Shown one piece after another: positions 1-12,207 of a stretch of DNA of 64,000 nucleotides; position 1 is the stretch's first letter, and the number at the start of each line of letters is the position of its first letter. A model generated the notes under the pieces. It searched no databases. It saw only the letters and a program-made list of their open reading frames with translations, and was not told the DNA's origin. A program made the translations under genes and the position numbers. The DNA is from Triglochin maritima (lineage: Eukaryota; Streptophyta; Magnoliopsida; Alismatales; Juncaginaceae): NCBI GenBank assembly GCA_963682175.1, contig OY821774.1, positions 47,444,201 through 47,508,200 on the forward strand, in the 5' to 3' direction.

Positions 1-835
1 AAGATCACAGTTTCTCAATGTGAAATCCATTAAAAAAAGTAATAAAACAAAAGCTTACCCCATTGACTAGTAGACCTGATTGGATTTCTCTGGACTCTAA
101 GGATGTTGGATTTCTTTCTTCAATATCCATAATTTGGATTTTGTCCTCTGATAACAAATACAAATTGGATAGATTTTCAAATTCACAACTAATAATATAA
201 ACACACTGTTCTACCAAATATTATATAGATCCCTAATATACTTCAGATTTAAGGATTCACAAGAAAAATAGAAAATCAACAGCCAAAAACCTAAATAAGG
301 ACCACAAACCAACTAAAAACCAAAAAAGCATAAAAAACCGAAATCACAATAAAAATACTAAACCAAACAACCAGTAATTAGGATTAAATAAATAACGTAT
401 TCAGCAGCAAAAATCCGATCAAAACCGAAAATTACAGCGAAAAACCTAAATAATGTGCGTATAAAATTCTTGATCCAAAAATCGAACAAAAAATAAAATA
501 GGCAGCAGAAACTAACCAAAAATCGGAAGATGTCACGAAGAATGAGGCTTCTTTAAGGATCAATTAGGGTTTGGAGGGTGCGGATAAAGGGATGAAAGAA
601 ATGGTAAGATTAATAATGGGTTTGGAGGGTGAGGAGAAAGGGATGACGAAAATGTATGGAGGAAATAGTGAGTTCGTTTTTGGTATCGTGGATTTAAGGA
701 TTTGGGAAGACCCACGATTTTACTTTAATACCCTTCCTACAATTAAAACATCCCCACCCATTTAGATTAAGATGAATGGTTGGATCTTGAGGAGCACATT
801 TAAACAAAATGAGCCCAGGGCTCATTCTAACCTTA

Positions 836-850
<15 letters not shown>
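1..850. mobile_element. Right-hand part of a TIR transposon cut by the window edge
   Basis: This stretch matches the right end of the element at about 60643-63955. Shared blocks are the text around 'ttctaccaaa..ttatatagatccc', an A-rich zone of short degenerate repeats, a GGGT-GAGG-AGAAAGGGATGA segment, and the last 80 bases ending in gctcattctaaccttact. The copy ends in a CT/TA microsatellite at about 838-866, as the other copy ends in a TA run. On the minus strand 5-217 is open and ends near a possible donor (ggggtaagc), so it could be a captured exon, but I do not recognise the protein. The element class is inferred (Mutator-like is plausible); the left end is outside the window. Confidence 0.6.
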
Positions 851-867
<17 letters not shown>

Positions 868-974
868 GCATAAATTATCTAGTGAGTCTTGAGCTTAATT
901 TTTAATTTTAAGTCCCCAGCATATCTACCCCACATCTGAAATTGTAAGGTAGATTATAAGAAAAACGATTATGT

Positions 975-1510
975 TAATTAAAAATGAGATTAACCGTAAA
1001 TGAGATACAATAGTGAGATTGTAGGGAGTTTAAACTAAATAAGACGAGTTGCTCACTAGAACTTGGATATATATATACAGAGAGAGTCAAGCTCTAGTCA
1101 GTTTAAAGTCAAATCCCACAATAATTTAAACACAATCCAAAGACGCAAACGCTCACACACTGAACCTCAGTCTCCGTCATAAAAAAAAGCAAAATTCAAC
1201 ACTGACATTAAAAAAAACCTTAGACAAAAAATTCATTAATTTGAGATGAGATTAATCGTAAATAAAATCCAATTGTAAGATTGTAGGAGATTTAAACTAA
1301 ATAAGATGAGTTATGGACTCAATAGAACTTGGACTATATATATTCAGTCTAAAGTCAAATCCCACAACAAAAAACACAATAATCTAAACACAATCCAAAG
1401 ACGCAGACACACTCACGTTGATTCCACGCTAAACCCCAGTCTCCGTCGTTAGAAAAAAAGCAAAATTCAACACTGACATTAAAAAAAAAACTCGGACAAA
1501 AAATTCATCA
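975..1510. repeat. Tandem duplication (about 263-bp unit) upstream of the RH58-like gene
   Basis: Two diverged copies of one unit lie head to tail. GAGATTAA(C/T)CGTAAAT starts at about 985 and again at about 1248. Each unit continues through 'gattgtaggga(g)tttaaactaaataaga(c/t)gag', 'agtcaaatcccacaa', 'acaatccaaagacgca', 'ctccgtc' and 'caaaattcaacactgacatt'. A third partial copy (aaatcccacaac..aaacacaatccaa) runs at 1665-1698 up to the start codon. The duplication therefore covers the promoter and leader region of the helicase gene. Any regulatory effect is unknown. Confidence 0.8.
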
Positions 1511-1699
1511 ATCTTTGACATCAAAACCCCAACTTTTCCCAAAGAAAAGGTGAAAAGAAAAACATAAAAAGCTAACACCAGTATTATCGGATAGTATCAG
1601 TTAGTTATCACTTATCAGAATTGAAATCGCTTAATTAAAAAGCAGCCATAAAAACCAAAAAGAAATCCCACAACAAAAAACCCAAACACAATCCAATCC

Positions 1700-4600
1700 A
1701 TGGCGTCGTTCTCTCTTCTGCCTTCCCCACCCCTCCTCTTCCTCAAAACCCTAAATCCCAAACCCAACCCGACCCTCCGCTTCCCTTCGCCGCGTCCAAT
1801 CTCCTCTTCCCCTCCCCTCCTCAGTTGCAGCGCAGTTGAAGCCCCTGTCCCTTCCCCTACGCTTCGCGATCTCTGCCATGGACGGGTTCCGGACCACATC
1901 CTGCAAAGGTCCGCCTTTCTCTTACCACAACTTTCCTTTGCTTGGTTTTCGATTACTTGCATATGCTTCTTAGGTCATGTTTGGTTTTCCGTAATTTGAT
2001 TATCGGATCACATCAATCCCAATTTAACTTACAAAATTACTTACTCAATAGCTCCAATGTATTCCGAGTTTCGATGACGTGACGAGCTTTGAGTGATTTC
2101 GAAAGGGTTGATTACGTTGTAGCATTATTAATTGGATTATGACCTCCAATAAGGTTATCCAATTTATATTTAAAGGCGCGTGTAATTGGATTGCAGCAAA
2201 AAATGGACGTGGGTTTTGGGAAGCACAGCAAAAAATCTTTCTTGAAGTTGTCTTGGATGGTTACTGAAAACTTTTGAAATCTTTTTCGGCTGCCAAACCG
2301 GTGACACGTTTGGTGAATGGGTCCCTGCTTCTACCAGTTAGAGAACCAGTTGAACCACGAGATCAACATGATGTCGTGTATGTATAATCAATTTTGGAAA
2401 TTGGAATTATCCGAAGCATTTATTCTAGAGTTTGATTGGACTGTCATTTGTACCCTAGTGATAATCAAATATAAAAGTTTTGTTGTTGTTGAAAGCATGC
2501 TTTTCAAACCAGCGTGGGTCAACTAAATTTAACTGCCAGCTAAACCAGTTGAACCGCTGGTTCTGGGCAAGAAAACATTTTGCGCAGCCTTACCTTGACC
2601 GACCACCTGATCAATTACCGGTTGAACGAGCCAGCTTGATTTTCTAAATACTGTCAACGTCAAAACTAAAAAAATGTAACAAATCTATTTGGAACAACCT
2701 TTCCATTTTTAGAACTTGAATCTCATTTTATAGATGAATCCTTACTATTGAAAGTAGTATCTGTATGTTCAAATCATTTGTTGTTTGAGGATAATACTGT
2801 AGAAGGTGACTGTTCCAAAAACATTTAGGAACAAATGGCACATCAGTATCGGACACCCAAAGTAATTCCTTAAACTTAATTATAGTACTAAAACTTCGAT
2901 AACAAAGGAATACCACATCACAAGTGTTTTTTTTTGTAAATGAAACTCACTAAGAGACTACTATTTAAGGGATATATCAGAGTTCGGTTCAAATAAAAAC
3001 CTCTTTAATAAGTAAGAGAACTCAGAATGGGATTAAGGGCATTAGGAAGAGATTCTTCGAGGAGACTTTTCCTTATCGGGGAAGATAAAAGGTAGGAGGG
3101 AGAAAGGAACATGTCTTCTCTTTTTTTCCTCAAAGATACACATCACGATATTTAGCGAAATCAACCCATAGAGTACGAGATTTGTCTACCGTCCATTATG
3201 GAACAGAGCCAGCATTTTCCCTTCGTTTTATATCTGAAAACATTTCACTGTTTTTAGTATCATAACTTTCTAACAAGATGCCATATAATTAATATTTTTT
3301 ACATTCTGCAGAGCTGAGGAGGTGGGCTTTCATCAACCCACTGATGTTCAACGACAATCTCTTCCTCTTCTGCTTTCTGGAAGGGACTGTATACTACATG
3401 CACAGGTTACCTAATGCACTTAGGCTGATTGTATTTAAAAGAGCATGGTTGCAATTTGTAACCAAGAATCTTTCAAATACACTTTTACATATGTTTCTTG
3501 ACTTGCAAAATGCGTATTCTAGGTCATGTATCATGTGCAACTAATGTTCATTCACAGGTGGTGTTTTAGTTGCCAAGCAAATGCTCTGCAAAATATTGTA
3601 ATTTTGTTTCCATGCAGTGATTATGCATTTAGTATAGAACCTTCTACTTCAATACACTGAATGAACGGTGAACCAAAAATTTATCTTCATTTGGTAGGAA
3701 ATTATAGAGTAGTTAGCTGCTATTCAACAACAGAAGATTCATGATTTTTTCTTCTTCCTTTAACTGTTCTTTCCACCCAATTTTTTGTACATATGGACTA
3801 CCAGCACAAACATGAAACCACGTAGTCATGAAAGTTACTATGAAATCTATGATTGTGGTGTTTCGTAGTATGACTATAGTAATCATCCTGATTAGAACCA
3901 TAATAGTCCCGAAAGGTGTTACCAAAATGATTAATGACATGACGACTAGGAGCAATGTATTGATTAATGATAGCTGCGCTGGGTAAAAACTGAACTGAGT
4001 GATAGCATTTGGGAATATTTTATATGGTCTACAGTCATCGGCATGGGCAATTTTAAGGGTAGTGTAAGCTAACTTACCTAGATACGGGTGTGGTATGAGC
4101 TCACAGTGAGAAAGCTAAGTTGTGCAATCAGGAGTGAGATTTGAACATGCATGACTTCACATGAATAACCATAATGCTGCTCAATGTCACCATGTATAAT
4201 AATTTTTTTACTTTTAGCTAGAATATTTTGCTGGTAAATTATAACGATTAATGAAGTTGTATGAAACCATGAAAATTTTGGCATATTTTGACTTGAGTTG
4301 TCTGTTTAGTGAAGTGATGACTTAATATTCACCATTCCATGGATATCGCTTTTTTAGTTGTACTTGCTTTTAAATGTCTCACCTCATTGGCTACATGATA
4401 ATTCTAATATTCCAGTTTATTTTATTTTCTAGACAGGTTCAGGAAAGACATTGGCATATTTGCTTTCAATATTTTCTACCATAAATTTCCAAAAATCTGC
4501 TGTACAGGCATTGGTAGTGGTGCCAACCAGGGAGCTTGGTATGCAAGTGAGTGAAGACTATCTTAGTTGACATTAACAGTCAAATACTTTTCCTGCATTG

Positions 4601-7600
4601 CATATATCTTGCAGTATACCCGTTTAATTTTGGAATTCTTTGACAAGGTTACGAAAGTTGCTCGAATACTTTCAGCCAAACCAGCAAGTTGTGATACAAC
4701 ACAAAAGACGTGTACCGTCATGGCTCTTTTAGATGGAGGGACTTTGAAAAGGCATAAGAGTTGGCTAAAGGTTTCCTTCGGTTTCTCATTTTTATTTTTG
4801 TTTGTGCGGTTTCTTAGTTAGCCCAAACTCTATTACGGTCTTGAGGTGTACCATATCAGGAACAACAATCACAGTTAGTTATATTTGATTATTGTTCTCA
4901 CATTGTTCTCTTCTAATAAGAATCACGCATCAGTCTAGATGTTGAGAATTTACTTATAATTGCTTCAAATCACACAGCTTTTGTCGGGATTCTTAAAATC
5001 TATCAATTCCCATAAGTCCTCAACCATGCATAAAGCAAGGTTTTCAGAACCGAACCGGACGTCTAATCAGCAACGTCAAAGGTTCAGAGGTTCAACCGGG
5101 GTCGGACCGAATCGAACCGGTGACGTCAGCATGACATCATAAATATAGATATACACGATATATATATATATATGAAAATCCTGAATAATAGAGTAAAATA
5201 TAGGAATAAATAGGAATGCGGGGTACTCCGGATATTGATCCGTTTACCCGTTTATCTACATTTGGTGTATGGTGCAAATCACATTTGGGTTAGGGTTTAA
5301 TCGACATTTTTTTCCGGATTCGGGTAAACGGATCCGTTTACCCAGAATCACGGCTGGACCGGCCTGTTGAACCGGTTCAACCGCCGGTCTGGAGCGTTTC
5401 GAGGCAGAAATAGTTTTCTGCGAGTTACCAGACTGGACAATCGGCCGGTTCACGGTCAAACCGGCCGATCCAGTCCGGTTTTCAAAACAGTGGCATAAAG
5501 TGTCGTTCACATTGTTATCCAAGATCAACTGTACTCAGATAATGATCATGATTCATTTTGTGATTTCTCATGTGGAGGAAGCTTAACATTCTATAATTTT
5601 GTTAAGGCTGAGCCTCCGGGCATAGTGGTGGCGACGATTGGAAGTTTGTGTCAAATGCTTGAGAAGCGTATATTTAAGCTTGAAGCATTACGGGTTCTTG
5701 TAATCGACGAGGTAAACATTATTACACTGTTGGCTGCTATTAGTGGCTCTTTTGTTGATTGTTATGGAGTTGAAATAATATATTATAAAGAATCTTGTTT
5801 GGACCTCGTACAATATCCATGTAAGTAATAAGTCATGTTTTTCAATTATATTGCATATAATGTCTCCTTGCATCTCTTAAATTTCAGCAACCTTCATCTG
5901 GTGAGCAGTGAGCAATCATGAATGACTTCATTTCTTTTACTTCTTGGACAAACAGGCAATGAAATTCTGAATTTGTTTTTTTTCTAAAAAAACTTCTTCC
6001 ATTTATTAGGTTGATTTCATGTTTTATTCATCAAAGCAAGTGTATTCCCTTCGAAAGCTCTTGACATCATACTCAACAATAAACAGCCGCCAGACCATCT
6101 TTGCAAGTGCATCAATTCCCCAACACAACCATTTTCTATATGAATGCATACAGCAGAAATGGACAAAGGTTAAACTGCTAACTATTCCATCAAATAGTAC
6201 TCCCAAATCAATCTTGATCTTGACCAGGAAGGGGAAATACGTTTTAGTGCAATTTTTTTCTTTGTAACAGAGGGATGCAGTTCACATCCATGTGAATGCT
6301 GTGGAACCCATGCCTACTAATTTATGTCACAAGTTTGTGGTAAGAATTTACAGATTATGCTTCATTTTTTTTTGCACCATATTACCATGGGTTTCTACAT
6401 GAATTTATGTCCTTGGAACGTTGCTGCAGTAAGCATTTCTAGTTTGTAAATTTCCTCTGTCAGCCGGTTGAGACTCACCTCATTGATGCAGACTTTTCTC
6501 TCTCCCTCTGGAAGAGTTGCTACCAAAAAATATGGTTTTTATTTCTTTGGATTGATTTATAGCTGAGAAAATGGATTGAGTATTTGAGTTTGTGTTTAAG
6601 AAATACTTGGGGTGGCAAAAACTTCTGTTACGTTTTGGGTTAAAAGGGTCAATGAGAAACAATCTCTTTGTTATTTTAAGAGTAAGACATGTACATCTGA
6701 CTCCCTACTCTATCTAGAGGGGGAGCCTCTTTAGAGGCTGTGGGGGTAACATTGATGCTGTCTGTTGGTAAAAATCCAATGAGTAAAAAGAGCCACATGC
6801 ATACTACCAAAACTTGTGTTAGGCATAAATTATCATACACTTGTGTTAGTAACTTGTGAATCATCAAATATAATAAGTTCCATAGTCTTGATTTCTGATG
6901 CTTCTCTAAAGTTTATCTTCAACATTTCTATCTTGGACAGATTTCTAAAAGACCTGAAAAATTGCTTACGTTGGCGACGCTTCTACAGCAAGATGCACCA
7001 AAGTCTTCCATAATCTTTGTCAGCGATCAGGTCTTTGACTTTTCTTTATGTAATTCATTGGCATCACCATATTACTTCTGCATTCTAGGTCCAGACTTTC
7101 TCTTATAACTTTCTGAATTTTAATAATGATAGTCTACTTTCTGATAGTCAGAAAATATTTGCAATAGGACCAATAAGCGCAGTATAATGGCTCTTGAAAA
7201 AGACTCTGTGCAAGCAAAATCATCATTTGGAACTTAGTCTTGTGAACTGCCAATCGCCAATAACCACGTGAAATGAATCCTAGAGTTTTTACACATGAAT
7301 GTTACTTGAAAGGATTTTAACCTGATTTTCTTTCAGATGATTATGCTCTCACATTGGATCAAAATTAACCTAGCTGTCACTTCAAGTCTGCCTATTATTC
7401 TCTGTTATGTATAAGAATAAGAATATGATATTATTCTTACCCTAAACTGCTCTAACTTCTCTTCTTTTTTTGCCTTTGAATGATTTTTTTAACTAGATGC
7501 ATATTGTTTTTGCTCTCCACAATTCGTTTTGCTTGTAAAATCAAAATTCTGATGTCTGACAGAAAAAATCCAATGGGCAAAATATGTTTTTTGTGTGTGT

Positions 7601-8230
7601 GTGAACAGTCTAGTTCCACAAGATTTTTTCAGCTGTAAGTCTTCGTTAATGTCTGAACTTTCCCATGTTGATGTAGTCTGAGAAGTCTAAAAGGACTGGT
7701 GAGCTTCCGTCAGCCACTCTACTCATCGAATTCCTGAAGGTTTCCTATACAGATGGCTTAGACATCCGTCTCCTTGAGGAAGATATGAATTTTAATGCCA
7801 GAGCAACTTCCTTATCTGTAAGTATCCTTTGGAAACATACAAAAATATTTACTATTTCAAACACACCTGGTATTTGGCACGTTAATTGCAACGCAATTGG
7901 AGAATAATTTATAAGCAATTTGGCTGTACTACAAAATGTTGTTGTGTACACATGTAGGAAGTGAGGCAAGGAAGCTGTCTTTTGATTGCCACAGATATTG
8001 CCGGTCGAGGAGTAGACCTGCCGGAGACAACACACATATACAATTTTGATCTTCCGAAAACGGCAACTGACTATCTTCATCGTGCTGGACGAACTGGCAG
8101 AAAGCCTTTTTCAAATGAGATCTGCACAGTAACGAGTCTTATTACTCAAGAGGAGCGATTCGTGTTGCAGAAGTATGAAAATGAGTTGATGTTTGAGTGT
8201 GAAGAAGTGGTTTCTGTTTCTTGGAGTTGA
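1700..8230 (+). CDS. RH58: DEAD-box ATP-dependent RNA helicase, RH58-like, probably plastid-targeted
   Basis: Ten exons: 1700-1908, 3312-3405, 4433-4546, 4648-4770, 5607-5711, 6010-6168, 6271-6339, 6941-7030, 7677-7817, 7958-8230. They join in phase into 458 residues with no internal stop. Helicase motifs in order: motif I AQTGSGKT (100-107), Ia PTRELG (132-137), II DEVD (214-217) in place of DEAD, III SAS (248-250) in place of SAT, IV IIFVSD (about 315-320), V ATDIAGRGVD (379-388), VI HRAGRTGR (409-416). The first 50 or so residues are rich in Ser and Pro with few acidic residues, like a plastid transit peptide. From memory, Arabidopsis RH58 is close in length and shares the non-canonical motif II. 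It should unwind RNA with ATP; its plastid substrate is unknown. The ATG at 1700 sits directly after the duplicated leader. Introns 1 and 4 carry hAT MITE sequence. The gene looks functional. Confidence 0.92.
2290..2663. mobile_element. Degenerate hAT-type MITE relic in RH58 intron 1
   Basis: The order of motifs follows the MITEs at 5036-5492 and 46065-46412: 'gaaccagttgaacc', 'atcaacatgatgtcgtgtatgtata' (compare gtcagcatgacgtcataaatata), 'accagttgaaccgctggttctggg', and an end 'gccagc..gattttct..atactgt' resembling the ccggttttca..cagtg terminus. No target duplication is visible, so this is an old copy and the edges are approximate. Confidence 0.45.
5036..5492. mobile_element. hAT-type MITE with 8-bp target duplication in RH58 intron 4
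   Basis: A 457-bp element flanked by exact 8-bp direct repeats gcataaag (5028-5035 and 5493-5500). The ends are imperfect inverted repeats: caaggttttcagaaccgaac on the left against cactgttttgaaaaccggac read from the right. The interior is rich in gaaccggt/ccggttcaa motifs. There is no coding capacity. The 8-bp duplication and small size indicate a non-autonomous hAT element. It is related to the copy at 46065-46412. Confidence 0.88.
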
Positions 8231-9300
8231 AACCTCTTCTGCAAGCCTTTTGAGAAGCTAGTCATTCAACTCTTCTGGAACCGACGGCAGCAGTCAGGAT
8301 TTCAGAAATGTGTCAAACTCTTAAGTGAAGATATTGGAGATAAGAGAACCTACATTTTGCAAAAGTCACCTACTTGTTCTTACACTGATAAGTTGGATTC
8401 ATGAAATTAAAACTCAAGGCCAATGGTGCGAATATCTAAAGGGCAGATTCAGAGAGGTTTCAGTTGGCACATCTGCTGTATTTGTCTAATTTTCAGTTTA
8501 AGTTTACCAGTTCACAAGTTGATATATTACTGTTTTCATAATTTTGCTGCAGTGCTAAGTTGGACGAAGTTTTTATGCATACCCTGCTAACAGCATGAAA
8601 TTAGTTTGTGATAATCAGTTGTTATCTATGATGGCTAGTTATGTATTTAGTACTGTAGTTGATTTTGGAGACTGCATCAGGTATATATTTCGTCATGTGA
8701 GAAATTTGATAAGTTTGTTTTCATGGATCATGTATCTTGATGTTATTTAACATTGAACAGAATAGCCTGCATTTTTCTTTTGGATAATGACAGGAAACAT
8801 GCATCCACCAATCCTCTTCCATTCAATATACACGCCTTATCAAGAACACATTCAATATGGGTACCAGTAAGTACTGCAGATTGATTGTAGTGGTGTACAC
8901 TGAGATTTTGGACCACACAAAGCTGCCCATCTATTAATCTGAAACAGTAATACGATTGTTCTTGACCAGAAGGTGGTCACTGAAGGGTAGATGTGAATGC
9001 TTGAATATCAAGCTGTAGCACTTCACTCCATCTTTAATTAGGTCCTCTACAACTATAAATGTCAGCACGTGTTGTGCTGCAGGTTAACCAGTTCAGCCAA
9101 GACAAACACATCGGGTAATCACTATATGGGGATTACAGTGGTTGGCCACCATTCAGAGACTACGGTGGCTATTGTTTGTATGTATAACCCGGACACTAGA
9201 ATACGTGAACAGTGGAGAAATAAAATATTGCTAACAATTGACAAGTTCAGCAGGTTGACGATATCTTTCCACGTTTGTATCGCCTAATTACTGAGGATGT
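8231..9300 (+). other. Probable 3' UTR and downstream flank of the RH58-like gene
   Basis: No conserved coding segment continues after the TGA at 8228-8230. The stretch is AT-rich with several AATAAA-like words. The only open stretch (9069-9287) has no recognisable domain. Where the transcript ends cannot be told from sequence alone. Confidence 0.35.
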
Positions 9301-12207
9301 AATTAATCCAACCAATTATGTATTTATGTGGTAGGTAGTTTAAGTGAATCTCATTAGGCTGTTTAATGGTAAGTGCATCCAACTATCCAAGTAACAATAC
9401 GAGCAAATTCTCCGTTCGAAAAAAACTTACAGCCAAATTATATGCACACCTATAAGGGATGGGATTCGGATCCTCTTCCATTGCAGTAAAATTGAAGAGG
9501 TCCAATTTCTTAAATCACAACCATTCTTTTCACAATGGATTGTAACATTGGTGGATGGTAAATTTGTCCAAAAGTAGTATATTTATTGTGGACTAGAATG
9601 TAACTACTTATTTATGGGCGATTTCTTTTATAAAATTCAGATCCTAATGGCGTTGAAATAAGCATGCTCTCCACTTTAATATTTTATGTAGTCCTTTCAT
9701 ACATATATTTAACGTGTAATCAAATCTAATTTGGCTAATTATGTGTTTTATTTGATAAATTAATTTTTATACAACCAATCTCATATTGATTTTGTATCTT
9801 GATGTGTTTTAGTTTGTGTCATGTCACAACTTAAATTTTAGTTGCTTTAAATTTGTTCACAAAACAGAATCACGTATCAATTTTTTCGATGATATGAAAT
9901 CATACTAGTTTTATATCTACCAAAGATGCTTTTCTCACTTCAATGTTTTGTTTGTTTTACTTAATTTATGAAAATGTTCAACGTCATTACACAAAATAAT
10001 TTTTCCTCCTAATTTCGAAACAAAACTTAACAACACTTATACATGATAAGCACAATTCATTTATTACAGTTTGCCCCCTGAACTATGCATTGGTATCACT
10101 TTGTCCTCCTGAACTTTCAAAGTTAACAGTTACATCCCCTGAACTTTAATTTTGTAACACTTTGCTCACTTGAACTTCAAAACTCATTATTTAACACTCA
10201 TTCAACGTTTTTTTCCTAATATTTTTTGTTGTATCCCTAATACACTCCTAAACCTATATTTACGTGAAAGTTTGGATCCAAACGGAAGTTGGATATGGTT
10301 GGAATTTGGATCGGTTTGACAATTTTAACCCATTATAAAAGGGTTTCTCGCCGTAATTTTGTAACACAACATACAATACTTATTTTCTTGAGAGATATTA
10401 GGCTAGAGAGAGATCTAGAGTGCTTTGGGAGACATATTGCTTATAATCGTTTGTAATCTCGGAGACTTGTCTTGTTGGAGAAGAGCTGAAAGGAAAGGAA
10501 ACCTGCAGGAGACCCCCCAAGAACGTAGGCATCTTGCCGAACCTTGTAAATTCACGTGTCGTGGTTTGCTTCAGGTGCGTTGTGTGTTTGTTTGTTTATT
10601 TCATCTTATTCGTGTTTCTTGTTACATTAAGATTGAGATATTATCCGAAGTTAATTTCCACAATCAATATTCGTTTTGCGTGGTGCGTTTAATCTGTATT
10701 CGTGCTAGTGCATTGTCAGATCCTCTTTCCAATAATTTTCTGGATATATTTGGGTTTTATGTGGATATATCACTTATATAGTTGTGATTGGACATATGTT
10801 TTTAAATTACTGCATTATCTTGAGACATATATCTGATGCTACTTCATGAATTTGAAGCCACATACGAGCAACTTAGTGAGATATATCTAGTCTCGTTTCT
10901 GACAAGATACATATTGTCATTTCTGAACAACACACAAATCGATGTGAAGATGATATCAGATATATCTATTATTTTTCCGATATAATTATTCATTTGTTTT
11001 ACCTTACCTACCACTACCAAAACGAGTAAAGCAGTGAGATTGATATATCTGACTAAGATATATATGAGATGGTTAACATATACGGTTCACTGCGGAGATT
11101 TCGAGGCAAATGTTTCTTTCATATTCTCTTTCTTCCAATTGACATGTTTTGAGAAACAGTTTTCTTCAAATTGTCAACTTCATTGGACTACGTGCAAATT
11201 AGTGGCCGCGTGAGTCGAGCGGGGGGGGGGGGGGGGGGGGGTGGGGGGAGCCCAATTTCGGAGCCTAAAATGTGAGCCAACGAGCACTACTCATATACCC
11301 CACGTCCTGTCCTGGAACATCTCAACCATAAACTCAAAACGATGGAAATCAGGATCTCTATCGATCATACACGCAGGACGAGCAACGGTACTGCAATTAA
11401 AACTGCCTCCAATCATTCCCTATCTACGTCTACGCAATGGATACCCAGAAATTCAACAAATCAGAAATTGTACTTTCTCGGGATTTCTGGTAGGGACATC
11501 AAATCCAAACAAAAACAAGCCGACCCCGACCACTAACCTATGTACGTTGTGGATTTAAAGAATTGGACCTCTCCACGTCCTGATCACATCGATCCTAAAC
11601 AATTTTTCATATTGGAACACTGAAGATGAAAGATCACACGCGCTTTGCAGTTTGAAGCTGGCTAATTCAACAAACATAATTACGTATCCAGGGAAACATG
11701 CATGCATTTTGGTTTCTCTACCGTAAAACGTCGAACATATAAGATGAAAAGGCAGCTAATTAAATTAAATGAAGGAACTTTCCCACCAAAATGTCTCCCG
11801 GAAGAATATTTGTTAGATCGATCCAGGTCATTAATTAATGTCACCTTTCCATTCCTCTCAGCAATGATCGATCGATCTTCCAAGAAAAAACGACAAAAGT
11901 CACAAAACATCACCTCAATCTTCCAAAAGCTAGGTGGTGACATCAGTTGAAATTAATTAAGACCCGACCAGCTGCTGGAGTAGGACCTTCAACCAAACCA
12001 CATTAATGATACCAATCGTCCAATTGTCTAGATGTGGTTGTACCAACCAGTCCAAGAGCCTAATTGCTCCTCCACCCTCCATTCTATCCGTATCCACTCA
12101 CCCAAACATTCTTGGTCTTGCCTCCCACACTAGTACGTTTCTTCTTCCCTACATCTCACTACCAACTTCACTTGGATCCTTATGGGAGTGTGTGGTTAGT
12201 TGCTGCA
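9301..12207. other. Intergenic region between RH58-like and TT8-like genes
   Basis: No gene recognised. 10075-10200 holds a degenerate repeat of the phrase (c)ccctgaactt, seen about four times, a pattern common in plant transposon debris. 10375-10620 resembles a Copia LTR leader (see separate entry). 10740-11070 holds a cluster of GATATATC words. 11221-11248 is a homopolymer of 21 G, one T and six G. 11950-12207 should hold the TT8-like promoter and leader; I see no confident TATA box there. Confidence 0.5.
10375..10620 (+). mobile_element. Possible Copia LTR or leader remnant
   Basis: The text 'agagagatctagagtgc..', then 'aagaacgtaggcatcttgccgaacc' followed by 'gtaaattcacgtgtcgtggtttg', resembles the transcribed R/U5 leader of plant Copia LTRs, which typically contain 'gtaggcaa/ttgccgaacc..cgt(t)aaat'. 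No internal region, primer-binding site or second LTR was found nearby. If real, it is a solo LTR or a fragment with unknown edges. Confidence 0.4.

Noticed and set aside
1615..1962. Minus-strand open frame over RH58 exon 1
   Set aside because: Antisense shadow of the transit-peptide-coding exon.
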